Assembly (NCBI GenBank): GCA_035260485.1
Contig: DATFVC010000078.1
Coordinates: 1-64,000 of the forward strand
Length of the DNA stretch: 64,000 nt
Source of the DNA: VRUE01 sp035260485
GTDB taxonomy: Bacteria; Actinomycetota; Thermoleophilia; Solirubrobacterales; 70-9
Reading direction: 5' to 3'
Shown: positions 56,676-64,000 of the stretch, piece by piece
Numbering within the stretch: position 1 is the stretch's first letter
How the letters are laid out: every line of letters begins with the position of its first letter
Program-made: the position numbers and the translations under genes
Notes under the pieces: generated by a model
Database searches by the model: none
What the model saw: only the letters and a program-made list of their open reading frames with translations
Told to the model about the DNA's origin: nothing

Positions 56676-57050
56676 GTGACTGGGACCCCCCAAGAAGCGA
56701 TCACCCTTACCGGCAAGGCGGCCGAGAAGATCGGCGAGCTGCTCGGCGGGCAGGGCGAGTCCGAGGACCAGGCGCTGCGGGTCGCGGTTCGCGGCGGCGG
56801 CTGTTCCGGCTTTCAGTACGCGCTCGCCTTCGATCGCGCCAAGGACGACGACCACGTCTTCGAGGTCGACGGCGTCGCCGTCGTCGTCGACAAGGTCAGC
56901 ATGCAGTTCGTCTTCGGCTCCGAGGTCGACTACGTCGAAGGCCTGCAGGGCGCGGGCTTCCAGGTCAACAACCCAAACGTGGTTGCGGCCTGCGGCTGCG
57001 GTTCCTCCTTCCAGGTGAAAGAGGACGCGGCCGAGACGGCCGCGGTCTAG
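56676..57050 (+). CDS. A-type Fe-S carrier (ErpA/IscA family)
   Basis: 124 residues from GTG 56676. Conserved cysteines: C43 in RGGGCSGFQYALAFDRAKDD, C106 and C108 in VVAACGCGSSFQV. The pattern C-x(62)-C-x-C is canonical. Carries [2Fe-2S] or [4Fe-4S] to apo-proteins. It is convergent with a monothiol glutaredoxin (4-bp overlap). Confidence 0.94.
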   Translation: MTGTPQEAITLTGKAAEKIGELLGGQGESEDQALRVAVRGGGCSGFQYALAFDRAKDDDHVFEVDGVAVVVDKVSMQFVFGSEVDYVEGLQGAGFQVNNPNVVAACGCGSSFQVKEDAAETAAV

Positions 57051-57436
57051 CTGCCGTCGATCTGAAGCGGCGGTGACTGCGCTGGCGGCGCGGCCGGAGC
57101 CGCGGGCACCTCAGGCTGTTCGACTCCGAGCGCCTCTGCCAGCTCGCCGGACTCGAACATCTCCTCGACGATGTCGGCGCCGCCGATCAGCTCGCCGTTG
57201 ACGTAGAGCTGCGGGAAGGTCTGCCAGTCTGAGATCTCGGTGGTCACCTCGCGCAGCGGCTGCAGGATCGGGAGGACGTCGACGGCGCCGTACTCGACGT
57301 CCATCGTGTCGAGCACCTGCACCACCCGCATCGAGAAGCCGCAGCGCGGCATCTCAGGCGTCCCTTTCATAAAGAGCAGCACCGGGTTGCCGGCGATCAG
57401 CTCCTCGACTTTCTCCTTCAGCTGTGGATTGGCCAT
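57047..57436 (-). CDS. Monothiol glutaredoxin, Grx4 family
   Basis: 129 residues from ATG 57434-57436 (GTG 57442 is an alternative). Active site CGFS (C32) in KGTPEMPRCGFSMRVVQVLD; TFPQLYVNGELIGGADIVEE is the glutathione-binding strand. C-terminal tail (VPAAPAAPPAQSPP) is low-complexity. CGFS glutaredoxins hold a bridging [2Fe-2S] cluster and pair with BolA, which is encoded just upstream on the same strand. Confidence 0.95.
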   Translation of the reverse strand: MANPQLKEKVEELIAGNPVLLFMKGTPEMPRCGFSMRVVQVLDTMDVEYGAVDVLPILQPLREVTTEISDWQTFPQLYVNGELIGGADIVEEMFESGELAEALGVEQPEVPAAPAAPPAQSPPLQIDGS

Positions 57437-57449
57437 GGCCACAGACTAG

Positions 57450-57683
57450 CTACCCGGGAACCTCGGTCTTGACCGAGAGGGCGTGGATCTGCCCGTCCTC
57501 GAAGCGCTCCTTGACCGCTGCCTTGACCAGCCGGTGCTGGTCGAGTCGCGAGAGCCCCTCGAACTGAACCGCCGTCACCGTAGCTCGCAGATGGTCGCCG
57601 GCGCCGGTCTCGTCGACCACCTCGACCAAGGCGCCGGGCAGCGCTGCCGCGATCATCCCCTCGAGCTCCGCCAAGTCTGCCAT
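57450..57683 (-). CDS. BolA/IbaG family protein
   Basis: 77 residues: LEGMIAAALPGALVEVVDET, HLRATVTAVQFEGLSRLDQH, RLVKAAVKERFEDGQIHALS. The signature GLSRLDQHRLV and C-terminal IHALSVKT are typical. BolA-Grx4 heterodimers carry Fe-S clusters. 13 bp before the glutaredoxin gene. Confidence 0.93.
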   Translation of the reverse strand: MADLAELEGMIAAALPGALVEVVDETGAGDHLRATVTAVQFEGLSRLDQHRLVKAAVKERFEDGQIHALSVKTEVPG

Positions 57684-57777
57684 GGCGCGATTGTATGGGG
57701 CTGCCGCGGCGTAGGATCGATCTCATGGGACGGGAGGAGGTCCGCTTTGCGTACGTTCGCCTGGCCAGGCCAGAGAG

Positions 57778-59184
57778 CTAGCCGGAGATCTTCTCGCCCA
57801 GCGTCTCTAGCATCTCCTCGACGCGGACGAACTTGACTCGCGGGCGGCCGTGGGGCTCGCCGCGGCCGACCTCTGCCTGGTCGATCGCCTGCCAGTCCTC
57901 GAACGTCACGTAGCGGACACCGCGCTCGGCGAGCAGATCCTCGACCGCCGCGGGCTCCGGGTTCGCGGGGTTGAGGAGCGCTTGCGACTCGACATCGGCG
58001 AGCAGGTGCCGGACGGTCTCCAGGGCGTCTTTCTTGTTGGTGCCGATCACGCCGGAGGGACCGCGCTTGATCCAGCCCGCGGTGTAGTGGCCGACCTTGT
58101 GGCCGGAGTCGTGCGAATCGAGCACCCGGCCTCCCTCGTTGAGGATCAGGCCGCGCTTCTCGTCGAAGGGGACGCCCTCGATCGGGATGCCGGTGTAGCC
58201 GACCGAGCGCAGCACCAGGCCGCACTCGAGCTCTTCGCGCTCACCGCTGTCCTTGGCGCGCAGGCTGCCGCCTTCCTCGACCAGCTCGTTGCGGCCGATA
58301 ACTATCTTCTCGACCTTGCCGTCGCCCTCGATCTCGACCGGCGAGGCGAGGAAGCGCAGCACGATCCGCTGCCGCTTGCCCTCGGGCTCGCGCTGGGAGA
58401 ACTCGCGCAGCGTCTCGACGTTGACGCGGGTCGTCTTGTCGGCCTCGTCGGATTCGAGGAACGCGGCGCTTGCCGGGTCGAGCTCGACCTCGGCCGGATC
58501 GACGATCACGTCGGCGTCCTCCATCTCGCCCAGCTCCTTGATCTCCGGGTTGGTGAAGGCCGCCTGTGCCGGGCCACGGCGGCCAAGCACGACGATCTCG
58601 CGGATCTGCTTGCGGTCGAGCAGCTCGATCGCGTGGTCGGCGGTGTCGGTCTGGCGCAGCTCGTGGTCGGTCAGGGCGAGCATCCGCGCCACGTCCATCG
58701 CCACGTTGCCGTTGCCGATCACCACCGCCCGCTCGCAGGAGAGGTCGAACTCCTCCTCGCAGTAGTCGGGGTGGGCGTTGTACCAGCCGACGAAGGCGGT
58801 GGCGGCGTGGCTGCCGGGCAGCTCCTCGCCGGGAATGCCGAGCCTGCGGTCGGTCTCGCAGCCGACCGTGAAGACGATCGCGTGATAGAGCCGCTCGAGG
58901 TCCTCGACCTCGATGTCGTGGCCGACCTTGACGTTGCCGAAGAAGCGGAAGCCCTCGCGCGCGGCCGTTTTCTCGTAGACCCGGATCACCGACTTGATCT
59001 TCGGATGGTCGGGGGCGACGCCGCCACGGACCAGGCCGAACGGGGTGGGGAGGCGGTCGAAAAGGTCGACTCGGGCGTGCGTGTCCGCGTCTTTGAGGAT
59101 GTGCTCGGCGGCGTAGAAGCCGGACGGGCCGGCGCCGACGATCGCGACGCGGACGGGGTTCTCTTCGGTTCCGATCTGGGTCAT
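57778..59184 (-). CDS. Ferredoxin-NADP(+) reductase, FprA/adrenodoxin-reductase type
   Basis: 468 residues. VRVAIVGAGPSGFYAAEHIL binds FAD; FDRLPTPFGLVRGGVAPDHP is the family signature; VVIGNGNVAMDVARMLALTD binds NADPH; AGWIKRGPSGVIGTNKKDAL is the C-terminal FAD motif. Length equals mycobacterial FprA. Moves electrons between NADPH and ferredoxin. It stands alone here, and the ferredoxin partner is not in the window. Confidence 0.95.
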   Translation of the reverse strand: MTQIGTEENPVRVAIVGAGPSGFYAAEHILKDADTHARVDLFDRLPTPFGLVRGGVAPDHPKIKSVIRVYEKTAAREGFRFFGNVKVGHDIEVEDLERLYHAIVFTVGCETDRRLGIPGEELPGSHAATAFVGWYNAHPDYCEEEFDLSCERAVVIGNGNVAMDVARMLALTDHELRQTDTADHAIELLDRKQIREIVVLGRRGPAQAAFTNPEIKELGEMEDADVIVDPAEVELDPASAAFLESDEADKTTRVNVETLREFSQREPEGKRQRIVLRFLASPVEIEGDGKVEKIVIGRNELVEEGGSLRAKDSGEREELECGLVLRSVGYTGIPIEGVPFDEKRGLILNEGGRVLDSHDSGHKVGHYTAGWIKRGPSGVIGTNKKDALETVRHLLADVESQALLNPANPEPAAVEDLLAERGVRYVTFEDWQAIDQAEVGRGEPHGRPRVKFVRVEEMLETLGEKISG

Positions 59185-59271
59185 TTCGCTATCAGGTATT
59201 GGGTCGGAGCGTTAGTCCATAAATCGTCTAACACGAGGCGGGAAGGATAGGGAACGGAGCGCGTCGCGCGC

Positions 59272-59814
59272 CTACGCGGCGAGCAGGGCGCCGCTGCACT
59301 GAGGGCAGATGCCGTGGTCGAGCGTCGGCATCTGACTGCGCCGGAAGAGCTCCAGCCGCTTCGCTGCCTCCTCGACCTCGATCCACTCGCCTTCGACCAG
59401 GAAGCGGTCGCACCAGGCGCACATCGGCAGGAAGTCCTCATCATCGTGTTCTGCGTGCGGGTCGAGCAGCGGCTGTGGCTCCTCCCGCTCCTCCTCGGAG
59501 CGCAGTCGGGCCGAGAACAGCACCACCCGTCCCGTGTTGTCGGCGGCGATCCTGATGTCCATTTCGCGAGTTACGTCCGGGCCGTCGCAGCGGAAGGGCA
59601 GTTCGACCCCGCGCACGCCTCCGCGCACCCGCCGCAGCAGCAGCCGCTGCAGCTTTTTCACCTCGTGGCCGGCGACGAAGTCCCAGAGCGAACGCCCAAG
59701 GCTGGCCCCTGCGCCCTCCCAGCCGTTCTCCGCGGCGAAGCGGTAGTAGCCCTCGTCGACCTTGATCAGGCGATCCTCGTCATCGATCGCGTAGCTGAGG
59801 GTCTCAACGGTCAT
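59272..59814 (-). CDS. PAS-like protein with C-terminal zinc-ribbon-like cysteines
   Basis: 180 residues. The N-terminal part (TLSYAIDDEDRLIKVDEGYY, SLGRSLWDFVAGHEVKKLQR) looks like a PAS sensor. The C-terminal part has two Cys pairs, MCAWCDRFLVEGEW and ICPQCSGALLAA, that may bind zinc. Found next to light or redox regulators in some bacteria; no partner is obvious here. Confidence 0.65.
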   Translation of the reverse strand: MTVETLSYAIDDEDRLIKVDEGYYRFAAENGWEGAGASLGRSLWDFVAGHEVKKLQRLLLRRVRGGVRGVELPFRCDGPDVTREMDIRIAADNTGRVVLFSARLRSEEEREEPQPLLDPHAEHDDEDFLPMCAWCDRFLVEGEWIEVEEAAKRLELFRRSQMPTLDHGICPQCSGALLAA

Positions 59815-59865
59815 TCGGCCGATTATCGGTCATATCCCGTACCGCTGAAGATCTAGGCGACTTCT

Positions 59866-60570
59866 TCAGCCTGCGGCGGAAGCGCTCGCGGCGGCGACGG
59901 TCGTGCCGTCGAGTGCGTCGAGCGCCCTGCGCACCGACATCGCCACGCAGGTGAAGATCGGCGTCTCGCGCTCCGTGTAGGCGCTCGACTCGGTCGGCCG
60001 CAGCTCCTGCACGAGATCGAGGAACTCGCCCGGGTCGTCGCCCTCGAAGGCGACGACGAACTCCTGGTCGTCGAGACCGAACGAGTAGGAGGTGTTGATC
60101 GTGATCTCCGGGTGGCGGCGGCCGACCTCGATGTGGCTCTTCATGATCCGCTGGCGCTCCTCCGCCGGCAGCCCATACCAGCGGCGCTGCTTGACCATCG
60201 GGTATAGGAACAGATACTTGCGCTCCGATACGCAGATCTCCGGCCTCGCCTGCTCTTCGGAGTAGGGCGAACGTTTGGTCATCGAGAGGAAGGAGTAAGG
60301 CGTCTCCGTCCACTTCGCCAGGCCGCTCTGCCCGAGCACCACGTGGAAGGTGTGCAAGTCCTCCAGGTTGGGGCTCTGGCTGAGCAGGACCAAGTCGACG
60401 TCGCCGCGCGTGCCTATGGTTGAGTAGGCGCGCAGCGAGCGGTCGAGGGCGAAATCGTCGCAGGCCGCGAGAAACTCCTGCTTGTCGGCGGCCCGAAGCG
60501 AGGCATCGCGGCGGCGCCACTCAGGGTCGATCTTCAGGAAGGTGAACTTGGCGAAAGTGCGGTCGGCCAT
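59866..60570 (-). CDS. hemQ: Chlorite dismutase-like HemQ (coproheme decarboxylase)
   Basis: 234 residues from ATG 60568-60570 (MADRTFAKFTFLKIDPEWRR). Family motifs: TIGTRGDVDLVLLSQSPNLE, YSFLSMTKRSPYSEEQARPE, KYLFLYPMVKQRRWYGLPAE, RIMKSHIEVGRRHPEITINT with the proximal His, and GLDDQEFVVAFEGDDPGEFL, DLVQELRPTESSAYTERETP. Converts coproheme to haem b in Gram-positive bacteria. The frame stays open upstream through repeat element A, but no homology lies there. Other haem genes are not in the window. Confidence 0.93.
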   Translation of the reverse strand: MADRTFAKFTFLKIDPEWRRRDASLRAADKQEFLAACDDFALDRSLRAYSTIGTRGDVDLVLLSQSPNLEDLHTFHVVLGQSGLAKWTETPYSFLSMTKRSPYSEEQARPEICVSERKYLFLYPMVKQRRWYGLPAEERQRIMKSHIEVGRRHPEITINTSYSFGLDDQEFVVAFEGDDPGEFLDLVQELRPTESSAYTERETPIFTCVAMSVRRALDALDGTTVAAASASAAG

Positions 60571-60574
60571 CGGG

Positions 60575-62554
60575 GTGACGATAACGCTCGTGAGCGCCTG
60601 CCTGGCGGTGGGGACGGGACTCGGGCAGGGGGTTCCGCTTAACTTTTTCGGTGTCGCGCTTGCGGCGACGCCCGGATCCGGTGACGAAAAAGTACAAGAC
60701 GCTCCAACCCCTGCCCGAGTCCCGTCCACGGGTTCAGAAGGCGCTGGACAAGCGGGATCGACCCGGGTGGTGGTCGTCTGGCTGCCGCCGGGTACGACGG
60801 TCGAGAAGCTTGCTGGGCTCGGAATGGCGCCGGGGCTCCTGTCAGCTGGATTAGGGTCGGTGCCCGCGGAGCAGACTTATCTGGACGTCACGCAGGGCAA
60901 CCGGGTCTTCGATTCGCTCTATGCCACGAAGCTCCCGAGTTCCAGGGACTGCGGCCCCGCTTTTTGGCGAGCTGTGGATGAACGGGCTGAATCCGCTCCC
61001 GCCGACATCGTGCCGGGTCTGCTGTCTTCAACCCTTGAAAGCGCTGGTACCGGGGTGCGGGTGGGGGGCGGAACGTCTTGTGCTTTTTCGTCACCGGAAT
61101 TGGGCCCCGCCGCAGACGCCTCACCGAAAAAGTTAAGTGGAGCCCCCCACCCGCACCCCGCTCAAGCCTTTGAAGTTCGTAGTTCGACCTTCGCGCAGCT
61201 GTCGTCCTTCGTCGGAAATCTGCATGGCAACGACCTGCTAATCGCAATTGAGCGCCCTCCGCCGGCGAAGAATCGTGCTCTGACGATCGGCATCGCTGGT
61301 CGTGGGTTCGACGGCAACCTGACCTCCGACAGCACCAGAACGGACGGGTACGTGCTCTCGACCGACATCGCGCCGACGATCTTGGACCGCTTCGACATCC
61401 CAATTCCGTCCGAGATGTCGGGGCAGGCGATCCGTGCTGATGGGCTTGTCGATGCAACGGCGGTCGAATCGCTGGGCGACCGGCTGGCTGTGATCTCCGA
61501 GCGGCGCGGGCCCGTGATCGGCATGGGGCTAGCGATCTGGCTCGTTGCCCTAGGGCTGGCGATCGGGGTTACGCGGGGGAGGGCGTCGCGCTTCGGTGTC
61601 AAGTTGGTCGGGCTGAGCACCGTCTACCTGCCGCTGTTGCTCCTGCTGGGAGCTGCGCTGGAATCCAGCCAGGGGGTCGAACAGCTGCTGACGATCGCCG
61701 GCGCGCCGTTGCTGGCGCTTTTGACCCTGCTCGTCCTCTCCGACTACCGGGCGCTTGCCGTCGCCAGCGGTCTGACTGTCCTCGCTTACGCGATCGACGT
61801 GATCGCCGGCTCGCCGCTCACCTCACTCTCGCTGCTCGGCCCCAATCCAGGTCTCGGCGTGCGCTTCTATGGGATCGGCAACGAGCTGGAGGCGCTGTTG
61901 GCGGTATTGGTCGTTGCTGGGACCGGCACGGCGCTGAGCGGCTTCTGGCCACGTCTACGCGGTCGTCGGGCGGCGACTGCTTTTCTCGCTGCCGGACTGC
62001 TCGCTGCCTTCGTCTTCGCTGCGGGGCGCTTCGGCGCCGACGTCGGCGCCGCGATCGTCTTGCCGCTCGGGGGCGCCGCCGCCGCCGCGGCGATCGCTGC
62101 TCGCCGCCGGCGAACCGTCCTGCTCGTCGTCGCAACGCCGCTCGCGGCGCTTGCCTTGCTGGCGCTCGCCGACCTCCTCAGCGGCGCCAACGCACACCTG
62201 ACCCGCACGGTCCTCGACGCCGGCGGGCTGGGCGACCTCGCCGACGTCGCCCAGCGCCGCCTGCAGCTCTCCTCGCACAGCTTCACCCGTCCGATCGTCT
62301 TCGCTTTCATGCCCCTGATCGTCGCCGCCGGGACCTTGGCGGTCGTGCGGCGCGACCTGGTCATGACCTGGCTGCAGGGGCGGCCGGCGATGCGAGCAGG
62401 CCTGATCGGGGCCCTCGCGGCGACCCTGGTCGGCACCCTTGCCAACGACTCCGGGGCCCTGCTGCTCGAGATCGGCGCCGCCTATCTACTCGTCTTCACC
62501 ACCTTCGCCTGGGCCGAGAGCGACCGCCCAGATCCGGCCCGGGGCATCGACTAG
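60575..62554 (+). CDS. Large membrane protein with AlkP-like extracellular domain and palindromic inserts
   Basis: About 659 residues; GTG 60575 is the most 5' plausible start, but repeat element A lies in the first 50 codons, so GTG codons near 60768 are alternatives. The extracellular half resembles an alkaline-phosphatase-superfamily fold (RVVVVWLPPGTTVEKLAGLG; LTIGIAGRGFDGN; STDIAPTILDRFDIPIPSEM). From about residue 310 there are about nine to ten membrane helices (LAIWLVALGLAIGV, VYLPLLLLLGAAL, GLLAAFVFAAG). Element B adds about 36 residues in frame (SCAFSSPELG, SPKKLSGAPHPHP) inside the extracellular part. Function unknown; a lipid- or glycan-linked phosphatase is possible. Confidence 0.75.
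   Translation: MTITLVSACLAVGTGLGQGVPLNFFGVALAATPGSGDEKVQDAPTPARVPSTGSEGAGQAGSTRVVVVWLPPGTTVEKLAGLGMAPGLLSAGLGSVPAEQTYLDVTQGNRVFDSLYATKLPSSRDCGPAFWRAVDERAESAPADIVPGLLSSTLESAGTGVRVGGGTSCAFSSPELGPAADASPKKLSGAPHPHPAQAFEVRSSTFAQLSSFVGNLHGNDLLIAIERPPPAKNRALTIGIAGRGFDGNLTSDSTRTDGYVLSTDIAPTILDRFDIPIPSEMSGQAIRADGLVDATAVESLGDRLAVISERRGPVIGMGLAIWLVALGLAIGVTRGRASRFGVKLVGLSTVYLPLLLLLGAALESSQGVEQLLTIAGAPLLALLTLLVLSDYRALAVASGLTVLAYAIDVIAGSPLTSLSLLGPNPGLGVRFYGIGNELEALLAVLVVAGTGTALSGFWPRLRGRRAATAFLAAGLLAAFVFAAGRFGADVGAAIVLPLGGAAAAAAIAARRRRTVLLVVATPLAALALLALADLLSGANAHLTRTVLDAGGLGDLADVAQRRLQLSSHSFTRPIVFAFMPLIVAAGTLAVVRRDLVMTWLQGRPAMRAGLIGALAATLVGTLANDSGALLLEIGAAYLLVFTTFAWAESDRPDPARGID
60612..60727. repeat. Palindromic element A
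   Basis: Perfect 20-bp arms GGACGGGACTCGGGCAGGGG (60612-60631) and its complement (60708-60727) enclose a 76-nt core with CTTAACTTTTTCGGTG near one end and CCGGTGACGAAAAAG near the other. The core recurs, inverted, in element B; the arms do not. Read on the - strand it encodes SCTFSSPDPG...PKKLSGTPCPSP. Confidence 0.8.
61051..61160. repeat. Palindromic element B (inside a coding region)
   Basis: Perfect 19-bp arms CGGGGTGCGGGTGGGGGGC (61051-61069) and their complement (61142-61160) enclose a 72-nt core that is the reverse complement of the core of element A, including the 16-mer CTTAACTTTTTCGGTG and CCGGTGACGAAAAAG. It interrupts the extracellular domain of the membrane protein without breaking the frame. 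Confidence 0.8.
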
Positions 62555-62566
62555 GCTTAGTGCGTC

Positions 62567-64000
62567 GTGCGAATCGCTCTCGTCTCGCCATATTCCTGGA
62601 GCTATCAGGGCGGCGTGAACCGGCACGTAGAGGCCCTTGCCGAGGAGCTCCTCGGTCGCGGGCATCACGTGCGCGTGCTCGCCCCCTTCGATCCCCCCGA
62701 TCGGCTCAGCCGCATCCTTCACCGTGGCCAGCCTCAGTCGCGGGAGGTCCCGGACTACCTGGTGCCATTGGGGCGGACGGCGGGCTTCGGGGCCAACGGC
62801 GCGGTTTCCAACCTCGCTCCCTTTCCGGCCGGAGGCGTTGTCGCCCCCCGCCGCGAGCTTCGCCAGGGCAACTACGACGTGATTCACATCCATGAGCCCG
62901 TCGCGCCGCTGGTCGGTTGGAACGCGGCACTCGGAGCCCCCGCGCCGGCCGTTGGCACCTTCCACGCCTACTCGACCAAGGCGATCCCCAACCACATCGG
63001 CTCGATGCTGGGCGCGCGACGGGTCTTCAACCGGCTCTCGGCGCGGATCGCCGTCTCCGAGGCAGCCGCGTGGACCGGCCGCCGGTGGTTCGGCGGGCGT
63101 TACGAGATCGTTCCCAACGGGGTCGACATCGATGCGGCGGTCTACCGGCCGCACAAGTCGGGTGAGGAGATGCGGATCGTCTGCATCGGCCGAACCGACG
63201 AGCGTAAGGGTGTCCCGATTCTCCTCGCGGCCTTCGCCGCGCTGATCGAGCATGTGCCGGCCCGGCTCTCGATCATCGGAATCGATTCGGAGGAACTCCG
63301 CCGCTACGGCCTCGATCCTGAGGCGCGCTCGCGGGTGGACGCTCTCGGCAAAGTGTCCGGAGAGCGGCTTTGGGATGAGGTTGGCGACGCCGACGTTCTC
63401 TGTGCGCCGTCGCTGGCTGGCGAGAGCTTCGGCATGATCCTGCTCGAGGCGTTCGCCTCCGGCACTCCGCCGATCGCATCGCGCATCGCTGGATACAGCG
63501 ATGTGATCACAGACGGGGTCGACGGGATCCTCGTGCCCCCCGCCGACGCTCAGGCGCTTGCCGAGGAGCTGCAGCGGCTTTGGCATGAGCCCGAGCGCCT
63601 GGTGGCGATGGGCGCCGCCGCCCGCCAGAGCGCGCAGCGTTATGCGTGGCCCAATGTCGCCGACCGCGTCGTCGAGGTTTATGAGCGGGCGATCGAGGCG
63701 CCGGCGCCGGCGAGCGCCGCTGAGCGGGCCGCCCACTGGGTCGGGGTCCGCCCCGCCGACGGCGCCCCGCCCAGCCCGCCGCGGCGGCTGCCCTCGCTCG
63801 ATCCACCCCTCGCCCAGGGCGGGAACCGCAAGCGCCGCATCGCCCGCCGCGTCGGCCTCGGTATCGCCGGGGCGCTTGGCATCGGCCTCACCGCCCTGGC
63901 CGCCCAGAAGATCGGCGTTGACAACGTGCTTTCCAGCATCGTCCGCTCCGATCTCACCTGGGTTCTGGTCGCCTGCGCGCTGATGGCCCTCTCACTCTTC
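62567..64000 (+). CDS. GT4 glycosyltransferase fused to LPG-synthase-TM (flippase-like) domain, 3' partial
   Basis: At least 478 residues from GTG 62567, still open at the window end. Residues 1-385 are a GT-B enzyme of the PimA/GT4 type: IALVSPYSWSYQGGVNRHVE, HIHEPVAPLVGWNAAL, VGTFHAYS, VPNGVDIDAAVYRP, IGRTDERKGVPILLAAFAAL, and donor site SLAGESFGMILLEAFASGTP. A Pro-rich linker follows (about 395-420), then a basic segment and membrane helices (RVGLGIAGALGIGLTALAAQ; WVLVACALMALSLF) like the start of the lysylphosphatidylglycerol-synthase TM domain. Suggests synthesis and possible translocation of a glycolipid. Preceding gene ends 12 bp upstream. Confidence 0.85.
   Translation, partial: MRIALVSPYSWSYQGGVNRHVEALAEELLGRGHHVRVLAPFDPPDRLSRILHRGQPQSREVPDYLVPLGRTAGFGANGAVSNLAPFPAGGVVAPRRELRQGNYDVIHIHEPVAPLVGWNAALGAPAPAVGTFHAYSTKAIPNHIGSMLGARRVFNRLSARIAVSEAAAWTGRRWFGGRYEIVPNGVDIDAAVYRPHKSGEEMRIVCIGRTDERKGVPILLAAFAALIEHVPARLSIIGIDSEELRRYGLDPEARSRVDALGKVSGERLWDEVGDADVLCAPSLAGESFGMILLEAFASGTPPIASRIAGYSDVITDGVDGILVPPADAQALAEELQRLWHEPERLVAMGAAARQSAQRYAWPNVADRVVEVYERAIEAPAPASAAERAAHWVGVRPADGAPPSPPRRLPSLDPPLAQGGNRKRRIARRVGLGIAGALGIGLTALAAQKIGVDNVLSSIVRSDLTWVLVACALMALSLF

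Noticed and set aside
59866..60729. HemQ with an N-terminal extension through element A (start at 60729).
   Set aside because: Homology to HemQ begins at MADRTFAKF (60570); the extension is only the element A peptide and has no counterpart in the family.
1..64000. CRISPR arrays, rRNA genes, tmRNA, insertion-sequence transposases and prophage structural genes.
   Set aside because: No regularly spaced repeats, rRNA sequence or transposase/phage structural motifs were seen; the Holin-X-like gene is a chromosomal actinobacterial family.

Overview
The window is high-GC DNA with many GTG starts, tightly overlapping stop/start codons and a gene content typical of a free-living aerobic actinobacterium. 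It has a partner-switching sigma-B/F cascade, a deazaflavin (F420)-type nitroreductase, HemQ-type chlorite dismutase, DUF3618 and Holin-X-like small membrane proteins, MocR and acyl-CoA dehydrogenases. Class Thermoleophilia (Solirubrobacterales-like) is my best guess by gene style; no rRNA or ribosomal protein is present to prove it.

Layout. 0.1-3.3 kb: an FAD oxidoreductase divergent from a MocR regulator that overlaps a beta-carbonic anhydrase. 3.28-7.7 kb: a decayed integrative island in the 3' end of tRNA-Pro(CGG). It is bounded by a 15-bp direct repeat and holds a broken tyrosine recombinase, a Phd/PIN pair, a MazF toxin with a short antitoxin, a HEPN protein with two small unknown genes upstream, and eroded GNAT, GST and VOC fragments. 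7.8-9.1 kb: a hypothetical gene and a gene-poor stretch with a probable gene remnant. 9.1-13.1 kb: stress signalling (SpoIIE/PP2C phosphatase, STAS protein, HATPase anti-sigma factor, sigma factor), then sodA. 13.8-18 kb: a GMC-type oxidase with rubredoxin, LemA and Nudix. 18-24.5 kb: biotin synthesis (bioA, bioD, bioF, bioB) split by an oppositely oriented MarR-MFS efflux pair. 24.6-38.7 kb: housekeeping and accessory genes (GGDEF, DNA glycosylase, crotonase, biotinyl carrier, GT2, glpK, plsC, SDRs, a candidate structured RNA, sixA, amidase). 38.7-48.4 kb: acyl-CoA metabolism (two acyl-CoA dehydrogenases, enoyl-CoA hydratase, acyl-CoA carboxylase beta subunit, BKACE, CaiB-type CoA transferase, MerR) with a frameshifted PhoX-like gene between. 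48.4-57.7 kb: epimerase and SDR, a 1011-residue cyclase/AAA/TPR regulator, nitrilase-TetR, small membrane proteins, DegV and an Fe-S module (A-type carrier, monothiol glutaredoxin, BolA). 57.8-64 kb: ferredoxin-NADP reductase, HemQ, a large membrane protein carrying two palindromic inserts, and a glycosyltransferase that runs off the window.

How parts connect. Biotin made by BioA/D/F/B would serve the 70-residue biotinyl carrier and the carboxyltransferase, although no biotin carboxylase is here. The PP2C-STAS-HATPase-sigma set forms a complete partner switch and sits beside sodA. The A-type carrier, Grx4 and BolA proteins suggest Fe-S delivery.

The least expected content is structural. (1) The tRNA-Pro island carries several toxin-like genes and a duplicated GNAT/mazF junction. 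(2) Two ~110-bp palindromic elements share a conserved core but have unrelated, perfectly self-complementary arms; at least one lies in frame inside a coding region. (3) Five intergenic hairpins have variable arms and, in four of five, a TATA-containing centre; one supplies the start of bioD and one the end of an epimerase gene. (4) A roughly 190-nt intergenic region has nested long-range base pairing whose G-U pairs indicate transcription from the + strand.
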